In this document: positions 24,819-33,550 of the stretch, in pieces
Position numbering within the stretch: the stretch's first letter is position 1
Layout of the letters: every line of letters starts with the position of its first letter
NCBI GenBank assembly: GCA_934632155.1
Contig: CAKTXZ010000020.1
Location: forward strand, 1 to 46,506
DNA: 46,506 nucleotides
Direction: 5' to 3'
From: an uncultured Clostridia bacterium
GTDB lineage: Bacteria > Bacillota > Clostridia > Christensenellales > Aristaeellaceae
Position numbers and translations under genes: made by a program
The notes under the pieces: generated by a model
What the model saw: the letters and a program-made list of their open reading frames with translations, nothing else
What the model was told of the DNA's origin: nothing
The model's database searches: none

Positions 24819-26834
24819 TTAATGCTCCGGCTTGCGCACACGCTCACGGCGGCGGCGGGAGGGCTGATGCTTATCCACGGGCGCGTCGCCGCGAATGGCG
24901 AAGAGCTGGTCGCGCAGCTTGGCGGCCTTTTCGAAATCCAGCGCGGAGGCGGCGGTGAGCATCTGATCCTCCAGCTGCTTGATCCATTCGTCCTTTTCTC
25001 CCGCGTCCATAGCGCGCGGTATTTCCTCGCTTACCTTGTCGGTAATTTCCAGCAGCGCGCGAACGGCGGTCTTGACGGACTGGGGCGTAATGCCGTTTTC
25101 GCGGTTGTAGGCCTCCTGCAGCGCGCGCCGGCGGTTGGTTTCGCCAATGGCTTTGAGCATCGAATCCGTAGGCGCGTCGGCGTACATTATGACGCGCCCG
25201 TCAACATTGCGCGCAGCGCGGCCGATGGTCTGAATCAGACTGGTTTCCGACCGCAGGAAGCCCTCCTTATCCGCGTCCAGAATGGCCACCAGCCCCACCT
25301 CGGGCAGATCCAGCCCCTCGCGCAGCAGGTTGATGCCCACCAGCACGTCGTATTCGCCCATGCGCAGCTCGCGAATCAGCTTCGTGCGCTCCAGCGTAAC
25401 CACGTCCGAATGCAGGTAGCGCACGCGAACGCCCAGCTCGTCCAGATAATCGGTGAGGCGCTCGGCCATTTTCTTGGTCAGCACCGTGACCAGCACGCGT
25501 TCGCCCTTCGCCGCTACCTGCCGGATTTCCCCGACCAGATCGTCCACCTGCCCCGTCGCCTTTCGGACGATGATCTTGGGATCCAGCAGCCCTGTCGGGC
25601 GGATGATCTGCTCGACAATCTGGCTGGCCTGCTCCCGCTCATAGGGCGAGGGCGTGGCCGACACGTAGATCACCTGCTTCACCCGCGCGGCGAATTCGTC
25701 GTAGGTGAGCGGCCGGTTATCGTAGGCCGAGGGCAGGCGGAAGCCGTATTCCACCAGCGCCTGCTTGCGCGCGCGGTCGCCGGCGTACATCGCGCGAATC
25801 TGCGGCAGGGTCACATGGCTTTCGTCGATCATGACCAGAAAATCCTTGGGAAAATAATCCAATAGGCAAAAGGGCGGGTCGCCCGGCTGACGGCCGTCGA
25901 AATAGCGGCTGTAGTTTTCAATGCCGTTGCAAAAGCCGATTTCGCGCAGCATTTCAATGTCGTAGCGCGTGCGCTGGCCAATGCGCTGCGCCTCAAGCAG
26001 CTTTCCCTCCTGTTCAAACTGCGCGACGCGCTTTTCCATATCCGCCTCGATGCGGGCGATGTTTTCCTCCCGGCTTTCCTGACTGGTGGCGTAATGCGTG
26101 GCGGGATAGATCGCCGCGTGCTGGACGGTATGCAGCATGCGTCCGTCAACCACCGAAAACTCGCTGATTCTGTCGATTTCGTCGCCAAAAAACTCCACCC
26201 GAACGCCGTTTTCGCGCTCTCCGGCAGGGATAATCTCCACCGTGTCGCCACGCACGCGAAAATCGCCGCGTTCAAAGGAAATGTCGTTGCGCTCGTATTG
26301 AATGTTGACCAGCCGCCGAAGCAGCTCTTGCTGCGACAGCGTCATGCCGGGGCGCAGCGAAATCATCTGCCCCTCGTATTCGCTGGGATCGCCCATCGAA
26401 TAAATGCAGCTGACCGAGGCGACAATGATAACGTCGCGCCGCTCGCTCAGCGCCGCCGTGGCGCTGTGACGCAGACGGTCGATTTCCTCATTGACAGAGG
26501 CGTCCTTTTCGATGTAGGTGTCCGAGGAGGCGATGTACGCCTCGGGCTGATAGTAATCATAATAGGAAACGAAATATTCTACGGCGCTGTCGGGAAAGAA
26601 CGCCTTGAACTCGGCGCATAGCTGCGCCGCCAGCGTTTTGTTATGCGCGATGACAAGCGTGGGACGCTGCACCTTTTCAATGACCGACGCCATCGTAAAC
26701 GTTTTGCCCGAGCCCGTCACGCCCAGCAGCACCTGCGCGGGCATGCCCGCCTCTACCCCTGCGGCCAGCGCGGCAATGGCTTGCGGCTGATCGCCCCGTG
26801 CCGTATAGGGCGCCTTGAGCACAAATTGATTCAT
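24819..26834 (-). CDS. uvrB: Excinuclease ABC subunit B
   Basis: The product is 671 aa from ATG 26834 with AGGAGG five bases upstream. It shows Walker A LGVTGSGKT, the beta-hairpin region YFVSYYDYYQPEAYI, DEATE-type MIDESHVTLPQ, helicase motifs V and VI (VGINLLREGLDLPEVGLV, QTIGRAARN), and a C-terminal UvrC-binding UVR motif (ASALDFEKAAKLRDQL). It verifies DNA damage handed over by UvrA and loads UvrC. Its promoter carries a probable SOS operator shared with uvrA. Confidence 0.98.
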   Translation of the reverse strand: MNQFVLKAPYTARGDQPQAIAALAAGVEAGMPAQVLLGVTGSGKTFTMASVIEKVQRPTLVIAHNKTLAAQLCAEFKAFFPDSAVEYFVSYYDYYQPEAYIASSDTYIEKDASVNEEIDRLRHSATAALSERRDVIIVASVSCIYSMGDPSEYEGQMISLRPGMTLSQQELLRRLVNIQYERNDISFERGDFRVRGDTVEIIPAGERENGVRVEFFGDEIDRISEFSVVDGRMLHTVQHAAIYPATHYATSQESREENIARIEADMEKRVAQFEQEGKLLEAQRIGQRTRYDIEMLREIGFCNGIENYSRYFDGRQPGDPPFCLLDYFPKDFLVMIDESHVTLPQIRAMYAGDRARKQALVEYGFRLPSAYDNRPLTYDEFAARVKQVIYVSATPSPYEREQASQIVEQIIRPTGLLDPKIIVRKATGQVDDLVGEIRQVAAKGERVLVTVLTKKMAERLTDYLDELGVRVRYLHSDVVTLERTKLIRELRMGEYDVLVGINLLREGLDLPEVGLVAILDADKEGFLRSETSLIQTIGRAARNVDGRVIMYADAPTDSMLKAIGETNRRRALQEAYNRENGITPQSVKTAVRALLEITDKVSEEIPRAMDAGEKDEWIKQLEDQMLTAASALDFEKAAKLRDQLFAIRGDAPVDKHQPSRRRRERVRKPEH

Positions 26835-26868
26835 GCGCGCCTCCTGAAGAAAAAATGCGTCAAAATTA

Positions 26869-26882
26869 GAATGCATGTTCGC
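26869..26882 (-). promoter_or_regulatory. Putative LexA operator of uvrB
   Basis: On the minus strand GCGAACATGCATTC, i.e. GAAC-N4-ATTC, one mismatch from the Gram-positive box GAAC-N4-GTTC. It covers the expected transcription start. The 13-base block AAATGCGAACATG is identical upstream of uvrA. Confidence 0.6.
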
Positions 26883-26887
26883 ATTTT

Positions 26888-26916
26888 ATTGTAGCACATT
26901 CGCCACGCTTTGCCAA
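26888..26916 (-). promoter_or_regulatory. Promoter of uvrB
   Basis: On the minus strand TTGGCA (26916-26911), 17 bases, TACAAT (26893-26888). Confidence 0.75.
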
Positions 26917-27078
26917 CAACAAAAAAATTGGCTGGCAGCGGCGCGAAGACGCGGGCGTTTCGGGATGATATGCTGCAAATTTTCGGAAGCCATCGGCTTT
27001 CGCGCGCGTTTCGCCGCCGTTTTTTTCGCTTGACGGCGGGCACAATGTGCGCGAATCGAAATTTGCGGAGGTGCGACC

Positions 27079-28332
27079 ATGCCAACCTATCAAATCAGGC
27101 AATCGCCGCGGCTGTCGGGCGAGGCGGCGATCGGAACGTCCAAAAACGCCGTGCTGCCCATTATGGCGGCAGCCATGCTGACAAGAGAAGAAGTGATCAT
27201 CCATCGTGTGCCGGGGCTTACCGACACGGCGCACATGCTTTCCATTCTGCGGGCGTGCGGCGCGGAGGCGAACGAGGCGGGCGGCGAGGCGCGCGTTTGC
27301 TGCCCGGCGATCGGCAGCCCGGGCGAAAACCCCATGCTGCGCACGATGCGCGCGTCCGTACTGATTTTAGGGCCGCTGGTGGCGCGCACGGGCGAAGCCC
27401 ACCTTTCCCTGCCGGGGGGCTGCGCCATTGGGCAGCGACCCATTGACCTGCACCTCAAGGGCCTGCAGAAGCTGGGCGCGAAAATCGCGCTGGAGGGCGG
27501 CATGGCGCGCGTAAGCGGGCAGCTGCGCGGCGCGAATGTGTATCTGGATTTTCCCAGCGTGGGCGCGACGGAAAATCTGGTCATGGCCGCGACGCTGGCC
27601 AAGGGCGTTACGCGAATCGAGAACGCCGCCAAGGAGCCGGAGATCGTCGATTTGTGCCGCTGCTTGGAGCAGATGGGCGCGCGCATTGCGGGCGCGGGCA
27701 CGGCCAACCTGATCGTCGAGGGCGTGGAGCGGCTGCACGGCACGGAATACACGCCTATCCCCGACCGCATCGAGGCGGGCACGCTGGCCTGCGCCGCGGC
27801 GCTGACGGAGGGCAGCGTGCTGCTCAGCGGCGCCAGAAGCGATCATCTGCGCGCGCTGCTGTTTAAGCTGACGGAGGCGGGGATGATCTGTCAGGAGGAC
27901 GCGCGCGGGCTGCGGCTGCGCGGCAAGGCGCGACACCCGATGGAGGTGCGAACGCTGTCCTATCCCGGCTTCCCGACCGACCTGCAGGCGCCGCTGATGG
28001 TGGTGGCCACGCAGCTGCACGGGCTGTCTGTTTTTCTGGAAACGATTTTTGAAAACCGCTTTATGCACGTGGTGGAGCTGCGGCGCATGGGCGCGGATAT
28101 TCGCGTGGAGGGGCAGCTGGCGCTGATTCAGGGCAGCAGGCAGCTTGGCGGCGCGGCGGTGGGCGCGACCGACCTGCGCGCGGCGGCGGCGCTGATGCTG
28201 GCGGGGCTTGTGGCGCAGGGAGAAACCACGCTGGCCGATCCAAACGGACACCTCATGCGCGGCTACGAGGGCTTGGAGGAAAAGCTGGCGGCCTTGGGGG
28301 CAGAAACGTTCAAAATAAAGACACCATCTTGA
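27079..28332 (+). CDS. murA: UDP-N-acetylglucosamine 1-carboxyvinyltransferase
   Basis: The product is 417 aa, with GGAGG seven bases before the start. The family motifs are IGTSKNAVLPIMAAAML, the active-site loop LPGGCAIGQRPIDLHL with Cys115, VGATENLVMAA, IPDRIEAGTLACAAAL and GFPTDLQAPLM. The Cys (not Asp) in the loop fits the fosfomycin-sensitive type; this is a family-level expectation. It performs the first committed step of peptidoglycan synthesis. No other peptidoglycan gene adjoins it; a YjdF-like gene and ftsH follow on the same strand. Confidence 0.96.
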   Translation: MPTYQIRQSPRLSGEAAIGTSKNAVLPIMAAAMLTREEVIIHRVPGLTDTAHMLSILRACGAEANEAGGEARVCCPAIGSPGENPMLRTMRASVLILGPLVARTGEAHLSLPGGCAIGQRPIDLHLKGLQKLGAKIALEGGMARVSGQLRGANVYLDFPSVGATENLVMAATLAKGVTRIENAAKEPEIVDLCRCLEQMGARIAGAGTANLIVEGVERLHGTEYTPIPDRIEAGTLACAAALTEGSVLLSGARSDHLRALLFKLTEAGMICQEDARGLRLRGKARHPMEVRTLSYPGFPTDLQAPLMVVATQLHGLSVFLETIFENRFMHVVELRRMGADIRVEGQLALIQGSRQLGGAAVGATDLRAAAALMLAGLVAQGETTLADPNGHLMRGYEGLEEKLAALGAETFKIKTPS

Positions 28333-28357
28333 CAAATGCGGCAAAGCTTGCGAAAAT
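28329..28357 (+). promoter_or_regulatory. Internal promoter upstream of the YjdF-like gene
   Basis: TTGACA (28329-28334) overlaps the murA stop codon; 17 bases later is GAAAAT (28352-28357). Confidence 0.6.
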
Positions 28358-28393
28358 AGGGCTGTCGATATTGGATGCGGAAGGGGGCGTGCG

Positions 28394-29104
28394 ATGACGG
28401 CAAAGCAACGGTACAGGCCGCGGCAAATTCTGGCGACGGCGCTGTTTCTTTCCTTGGCGCTGTCGGTGGTTTTTTCAGCCGTTCGCCTGATTCAGGCCCC
28501 GGCGGAGCAGCCGGAGACGGGCGGGCACGTCAAGGTCAAATCCGATTATCTGCTGATGCTTACGCAATGCGTGCTGGGGCTTGTCGTGATGTCGCTTCCC
28601 TCGGCCATTGCGCGGCGCTGGCGGCTGGATATTCCGCATTTCATTTACATCCTGTATTATGTATTCCTGTATTGCGCCGTATTCCTGGGCGAGGTGTTTT
28701 CCTTCTATTACCTCGTGCCGCACTGGGATTCCATTCTGCATTTCTTTTCCGGCGCCATGCTTGCCTCGCTGGGCTTTATTCTGGTGGATTTGCTCAACCG
28801 CGAGGAGCGCGTGCGCGTTCAGCTCAGCCCGCTGTTCGTCAGCCTGTTCGCCTTTTGCTTTGCGCTGGCGGCGGGGGCGGTGTGGGAAATTTATGAATAC
28901 ACCTGCGATACGGCGCTGCGTCTGAACATGCAAAAGTACCAGACGGAGGCGGGCGTGGCGCTCGTGGGCCGCGCGGCGCTGCGGGATACCATGAAGGATA
29001 TCATCCTCGACGCGCTCGCGGCGCTGCTGGTCGCGGCGATAGGATATTTCGGCATTCGCAAAAAACGGAGGGATTCCCTCACAATTACAAAGGAGGCGTC
29101 ATAA
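28394..29104 (+). CDS. YjdF/DUF2238-like integral membrane protein
   Basis: The product is 236 aa with about six hydrophobic segments (12-32, 52-70, 80-100, 108-128, 142-164, 205-225). The loop YYLVPHWDSILHFFSGAM matches the W-D-x-x-x-H-F motif of YjdF/DUF2238 membrane proteins, and WEIYEYTCD follows in a later helix. The function of the family is not established. GGGGGCGTGCG precedes the start. Its stop codon overlaps the ftsH start by one base (taATG), so the two are coupled. Confidence 0.8.
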   Translation: MTAKQRYRPRQILATALFLSLALSVVFSAVRLIQAPAEQPETGGHVKVKSDYLLMLTQCVLGLVVMSLPSAIARRWRLDIPHFIYILYYVFLYCAVFLGEVFSFYYLVPHWDSILHFFSGAMLASLGFILVDLLNREERVRVQLSPLFVSLFAFCFALAAGAVWEIYEYTCDTALRLNMQKYQTEAGVALVGRAALRDTMKDIILDALAALLVAAIGYFGIRKKRRDSLTITKEAS

Positions 29105-30972
29105 TGCGCGAACAGCCCAATCAAAAAAGACCGCTTGTCTACTACTGCATCTGCGTGGCGGTGGCAATGCTGCTGCTCAACGCGTTCGTTTTCCCCCTGC
29201 TCATGCAGCAGGCCGTCAAGGAGGTCACCTACGACGAGTTCCTGAGCATGGTCAAGGCGGGCGAGGTTACGGAGGTAGCCTATCAGGATAATCAGCTGGT
29301 GTTTATCGCCAAGAAAGCGGGCGGCCAGCGCGAGGCATACTTCAAAACCGGCGTCTGGCCGTGGGACGACAGCCTGACAGACGTGCTGCTGCAGCACAAC
29401 GTCCGCTTTGCCGCCGAGATTCAGACGCAGGCTTCGCCGCTGGTTTCGCTGCTGGTTTCCTATGTCGTGCCGCTGCTCATTTTCATCGTGATCGGCCGCG
29501 TGCTGATGAACGGCATGCAAAAGCGCATGGGCGGCGCGAACGCCCTGACGCTGGGCAAGGCGAACGCAAAAATCTACATCGAAGCGCAGACCGGCAAAAC
29601 CTTCGCCGACGTGGCCGGACAGGACGAGGCCAAGGAAGCGCTCACCGAGATCGTCGATTTCCTTCACGAGCCGGAAAAGTACGCCAAGATCGGTGCGAAG
29701 CTGCCCAAGGGCGCGCTGCTGGTGGGCCCTCCGGGTACGGGCAAAACGCTGCTGGCCAAGGCGGTCGCGGGCGAGGCGAAGGTTCCCTTCTTCTCCATCA
29801 GCGGCTCCGAGTTTGTTGAAATGTTCGTGGGCATGGGCGCGGCCAAGGTGCGCGATTTGTTCCAGCAGGCGCAGGAAAAGGCGCCCTGCATCGTTTTCAT
29901 TGACGAGATCGACACCATCGGCAAAAAGCGCGATAACGGCGGTGTCGGCGGCGGCAACGACGAGCGCGAGCAGACGCTCAACCAGCTGCTGGCCGAAATG
30001 GACGGCTTTGACGGAAAAAAGGGCGTGGTGATTCTGGCCGCGACCAACCGCCCCGAGATTCTGGATCCCGCGCTGCTGCGTCCCGGCCGATTCGACCGCC
30101 GCATTCCCGTTGAGCTGCCCGATTTGCAGGGGCGTCTGGCTATTTTGAAGGTGCACGCCAAGGAAGTCCAGATGGAAAACGACGTGGATCTTTCCGCCGT
30201 CGCGCGCGCCACATCCGGCGCTTCGGGCGCGGAGCTTGCCAACATCATCAACGAGGCCGCGCTGCGCGCCGTGCGGATGCATCATGACGCCGTTACCCAA
30301 AGCGATCTGGAGGAGAGCGTTGAAACCGTGATTGCGGGCTATCAGCGCAAGGGGGCGGTAATATCCGACCGCGAAAAGCGGATCATCGCCTATCACGAAA
30401 TCGGCCATGCGCTGGTTGCCGCGCGGCAAAAGCACGCCGCGCCCGTCACCAAGATCACCATCATCCCCCGCACCTCCGGCGCGCTGGGCTATACCATGCA
30501 GGTGGAGGAGGACGAACGCGTGCTGCTTTCCAAGGAGGACGCGATGTGCCAGCTGGCAACCCTGACCGGCGGCCGCACGGCGGAGGAGCTGGTCTTCCAT
30601 TCCGTGACCTCCGGCGCGTCCAACGATATCGAGAAGGCCACCCGGCTTGCCCGCGCAATGGTTACGCGCTACGGCATGAGCGAACAGTTTGATATGGTCG
30701 CGCTGGAAACCGTCACCAACCAGTATCTGGGCGGCGACGCGTCCCTCGCCTGCAGCGCTGAAACCGCCGCCGGGATCGACGCGGAGGTTAACAGCCTGAT
30801 TAAAACGGCGCATCAGACCGCGCGCGATATTCTCAGCCATGATATGGATAAGCTGCATGCGCTGGCCGCGTACCTGCTGGAGAAGGAAACCATTACCGGC
30901 GAGGAATTTATGAAGATCTTAGGCGAGCGTGACACGCAAACGACGCCTGCCGGCGCGCAGGAAAAAGCGTGA
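29104..30972 (+). CDS. ftsH: ATP-dependent zinc metalloprotease FtsH
   Basis: The product is 622 aa. Membrane segments at about 12-33 and 112-132 flank the extracytoplasmic domain. The AAA module has Walker A GPPGTGKT (208-215), Walker B CIVFIDEID (262-270) and the SRH with RPGRFDRR. The protease site is HEIGH (431-435) with Asp508 as third zinc ligand. It extracts and degrades membrane and short-lived cytosolic proteins. AAAGGAGG upstream lies inside the end of the YjdF-like gene. A strong terminator follows at 31188. Confidence 0.97.
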   Translation: MREQPNQKRPLVYYCICVAVAMLLLNAFVFPLLMQQAVKEVTYDEFLSMVKAGEVTEVAYQDNQLVFIAKKAGGQREAYFKTGVWPWDDSLTDVLLQHNVRFAAEIQTQASPLVSLLVSYVVPLLIFIVIGRVLMNGMQKRMGGANALTLGKANAKIYIEAQTGKTFADVAGQDEAKEALTEIVDFLHEPEKYAKIGAKLPKGALLVGPPGTGKTLLAKAVAGEAKVPFFSISGSEFVEMFVGMGAAKVRDLFQQAQEKAPCIVFIDEIDTIGKKRDNGGVGGGNDEREQTLNQLLAEMDGFDGKKGVVILAATNRPEILDPALLRPGRFDRRIPVELPDLQGRLAILKVHAKEVQMENDVDLSAVARATSGASGAELANIINEAALRAVRMHHDAVTQSDLEESVETVIAGYQRKGAVISDREKRIIAYHEIGHALVAARQKHAAPVTKITIIPRTSGALGYTMQVEEDERVLLSKEDAMCQLATLTGGRTAEELVFHSVTSGASNDIEKATRLARAMVTRYGMSEQFDMVALETVTNQYLGGDASLACSAETAAGIDAEVNSLIKTAHQTARDILSHDMDKLHALAAYLLEKETITGEEFMKILGERDTQTTPAGAQEKA

Positions 30973-31187
30973 GCTGATGCGGCGCGCTGCGCAATCCATA
31001 GACGGTTGCGCGGCGAGAAAGCGTTCGTTTCCCGCTCCGCGCTTCTCGGGCCGGCGTGCGCTTTTTCCGCTTCGGCGACGCTTCATGCAGGCCGGCGCAG
31101 CGCCGCCTTTGCCCAGCTTGATCGGGGCGAAAGCCGTTTCGCCTATCGCCGCTTTTGCGCTTGAGAATCGCAGGAATGTAAATAAGC

Positions 31188-31231
31188 AAGGCCTGACAGC
31201 CCCGAAATGGGTACGGACTGTCAGGCCTTTT
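31188..31231. terminator. Bidirectional terminator between ftsH and the DUF896 gene
   Basis: AAGGCCTGACAG (31188-31199) pairs with CTGTCAGGCCTT (31218-31229), followed by TTTT on the plus strand. The rest of the 371-base spacer 30973-31343 shows no supported gene. Confidence 0.8.
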
Positions 31232-31343
31232 GAACTGCGCCGGCGCTCATCAGGCTCGATGCAAAAACGCATCGCCTGCCCGCGCCCTGCTGCATGGCAG
31301 CTTACAAAGGGAATGAACCGCTTCGTTCGAATGAAAAACGGCG

Positions 31344-31556
31344 TTAATTTTTCTTCGGCTTCTGCTCCAGCTTTTTGTAGCTGCCGTCCTCCTGCTCCAG
31401 ATAGACGTTGTCCAGCGTCTGGCGCATGCTCGCCTTAAATTCGTCCAGATATTGGCGGCGAAGCGTCGCCTGCTCCTCCACCTCCTGCGCGGTCAGCCCC
31501 ACGGTCTTTTTCTTCCGTGCCAGCTCGTTAATACGTTCGATTTGCTCTTTTTCCAT
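31344..31556 (-). CDS. DUF896 (YnzC-like) small protein
   Basis: The product is 70 aa: MEKEQIERINELARKKKT, then LTAQEVEEQATLRRQYLDEF and VYLEQEDGSYKKL. This is the complete DUF896 pattern of a helix pair with a short tail, conserved in Firmicutes; YnzC of Bacillus subtilis is the reference member and its role is only loosely tied to the SOS region there. The start has GGAG eight bases upstream inside the end of the Lgt-like gene, two bases after its stop. It closes the minus-strand envelope operon. Confidence 0.92.
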   Translation of the reverse strand: MEKEQIERINELARKKKTVGLTAQEVEEQATLRRQYLDEFKASMRQTLDNVYLEQEDGSYKKLEQKPKKN

Positions 31557-31558
31557 GC

Positions 31559-32491
31559 TTACGACTCCTTTCGCATGCGCAGCCCCAGATAAACCGGCGC
31601 GCTGAGCAGCCCGATGAACAGCGCATACAGCAAATAGCGATTGATATTGGTGCGATCAATGGCGAATTCAAGCGCCACGCCGAGTCCCACAACCAGCGGC
31701 AGCGATACAAGCGCCGCGAGGCCCAAGCGGCGGCTGCGCGCATGGCGATACGCAAGCCATACGCCCCAATACGCCAGCGCCATGGCCATAACCTGCTGCA
31801 GCCCGACGAAGGAAATGCTGAGATGACGGTCGTAGCGCAGGCTTTCCATGATAACCTGCGCAGCGCCAAAGAGCAGGCAAAACAGGATTGCCGTATCGCC
31901 CGCGCGGCGGCTTTTGCAATAATCCGCCGCCAGAATAATCAGCAGGGCAAGCGCGACGGCGGCCTCCAGCCAATAGGTGGCCAGATAGGCGTCGTAATCC
32001 CCGACGATGGCAATGGGCAGCGCGCGGGCAAAAGCGCCCACCAGCGGGCGGCTGATGCCGAAATCCGGCACATAGCGCTCGCCCAGCCGCTCAAACAGGA
32101 TAAACGCCGGAGCGGCGGCGAGCGCCGCGTCCAGCACGTTCCCCGCAGGCGTTTTCAGCAGCCTTGCCGAAAGCCGCGCGCCAAGCGCCAGCCCGGCCAG
32201 CGCGCCGAGCATGGAATACCCGCCGCCCGGGAACAAAAGCAGCATGCGCAGGGAAAACGGCGCGCCCAGCCCCTGCTCCAGCGCGCAGTATACGACGCGC
32301 GATACCACGGCGCCCAGCGCCATGCCCAGCAGCCCCGTCAGCGCCGCCGCGCCCTTTGGCATGCCGCGCCGCCGCATCAAAAGCGCCAGCAGCAGCAGCA
32401 TGGCCGCCATGCCCAGCGCGCAGAACAGCCCCCATGCGTAAAAGGATATGCCGCCAAGCTCGAAAAGCTCGGCCTCTTCCCACAGCGTCAT
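31559..32491 (-). CDS. Divergent prolipoprotein diacylglyceryl transferase-like membrane protein
   Basis: The product is 310 aa with about eight hydrophobic segments. The order of landmarks follows Lgt: an N-terminal GISFYAWGLFCALGM, then FPGGGYSMLGALAGLALG in place of the H-G-G-L block, ERLGERYVPDFG where Lgt has its G-R-x-G-N-F-x-N-x-E signature, and QVIMESLRYDRH near the C-terminal Arg. The signature Asn residues are lost, so classical Lgt activity is doubtful. It follows the phosphodiester glycosidase gene by three bases, with GGAGG overlapping that gene's stop region. It may transfer a lipid to another acceptor; that is inference. Confidence 0.7.
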   Translation of the reverse strand: MTLWEEAELFELGGISFYAWGLFCALGMAAMLLLLALLMRRRGMPKGAAALTGLLGMALGAVVSRVVYCALEQGLGAPFSLRMLLLFPGGGYSMLGALAGLALGARLSARLLKTPAGNVLDAALAAAPAFILFERLGERYVPDFGISRPLVGAFARALPIAIVGDYDAYLATYWLEAAVALALLIILAADYCKSRRAGDTAILFCLLFGAAQVIMESLRYDRHLSISFVGLQQVMAMALAYWGVWLAYRHARSRRLGLAALVSLPLVVGLGVALEFAIDRTNINRYLLYALFIGLLSAPVYLGLRMRKES

Positions 32492-32494
32492 GGC

Positions 32495-33520
32495 TTAAGC
32501 CTCCGGCAGGGCGGTGGCGAAATAGATAATATCGCTTACAGCGCGTTCGCTGCCCGCCAGATCGTTATAGTAATCGCCGTTGAAGTACAGCGCCGCCGAG
32601 CCGCCGCCGTCGAGGTTATACGCCTCCTGACAGCCCAGCAGATACATGAAATCCGCGATCTCCTGATGCGTTACGCCGCGGCTTTCCCCGCGGCCCTCCG
32701 CCACGACCAGCACGTATTGCAGCTTGCCCAGCTGGCCGATAGCGGCCCGCGGCTCGCGGCCGTTGGGGTTGTAGCCATATTTGCTGTTCATGAGCAGCTG
32801 ATTGCCCTGCTGCACCAGCGCGGGGCCGAAGGTAAAGGCGTGCAGAATTTCACCGTCGAAGCCCTCGATGGTCGCGTTGCCCTTTTTGTCCGTTTTTACG
32901 CCGTTGGACTGCACATAGGTATGGAAGTCGCCCTCTGTGTCGATGACCAGAATGTCCTTGAGGCGGTTGGGCTTGGGCGTTTTTTTGTTGACGGTTTTGC
33001 CCATGCGGAATTCAAAGCATCGCTTATCCTGATCGTCCGAAAAGTAATCGCCGTTGATGGCGACTACGGCGTTGCTTTTCTCCGCCATGGCCTGAACCTT
33101 GGCGGTTTTGGTGGAGGTATACACGCCGTTTTTATTAAAATCGCCCGCCAAGGTGATGCGCAGCTGCGAGGGCGATGCAATCGTGACATACGCGATGCGC
33201 CAGATCACGCCGTTTTCCTCGCGCGTTTCCAATTCCACCTGAATGGTTTCGTCCTGATAGCCCGTGTCGGTATAGCCGGACGCGGCGGGCTTGGGCGCGG
33301 CGGAGAAGTCGTAGGGCAGCTCGTGCGCCGCCTCCTCCGCGCGAGCGGCGGGCATGAGGAAATCAAGCAGACGTGCGCCTGCATCCCAGTCCGAACCGTC
33401 CTCCTCCGTCAGCAGCCAGCGCGCGTCGCCCAGCATGGTGGGCGAGGAAAGGGTAAAGGGCGCGGCCAGCACCATCGCGGCGCACAGCAGTACCAGCAGA
33501 ATTCGCGTAAAAAGCTTCAT
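32495..33520 (-). CDS. Exported phosphodiester glycosidase-family (NAGPA-like) protein
   Basis: The product is 341 aa, with AAGGAG upstream and a signal or anchor segment at about 4-22. The domain at about 95-335 carries the family blocks AVVAINGDYF, EPRAAIGQLG, VVAEGRGESRGVTHQEIADFM in part, and NLDGGGSAALYFNG. Members hydrolyse phosphodiester-linked GlcNAc and related substrates; in Gram-positive bacteria they are thought to act on wall polymers. Its neighbours are a GT2-GtrA fusion and an Lgt-like protein, which fits envelope polymer handling. Confidence 0.9.
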   Translation of the reverse strand: MKLFTRILLVLLCAAMVLAAPFTLSSPTMLGDARWLLTEEDGSDWDAGARLLDFLMPAARAEEAAHELPYDFSAAPKPAASGYTDTGYQDETIQVELETREENGVIWRIAYVTIASPSQLRITLAGDFNKNGVYTSTKTAKVQAMAEKSNAVVAINGDYFSDDQDKRCFEFRMGKTVNKKTPKPNRLKDILVIDTEGDFHTYVQSNGVKTDKKGNATIEGFDGEILHAFTFGPALVQQGNQLLMNSKYGYNPNGREPRAAIGQLGKLQYVLVVAEGRGESRGVTHQEIADFMYLLGCQEAYNLDGGGSAALYFNGDYYNDLAGSERAVSDIIYFATALPEA

Positions 33521-33550
33521 GGTTCGTTTCTCCTTTCGGTTGCTTCCTTT

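Noticed and set aside
27030..27058. TTGACG as -35 of a murA promoter
   Set aside because: No acceptable -10 hexamer lies at a suitable distance.
31325..31345. tRNA-like GTTCGAAT string
   Set aside because: No acceptor or anticodon arms can be folded around it.
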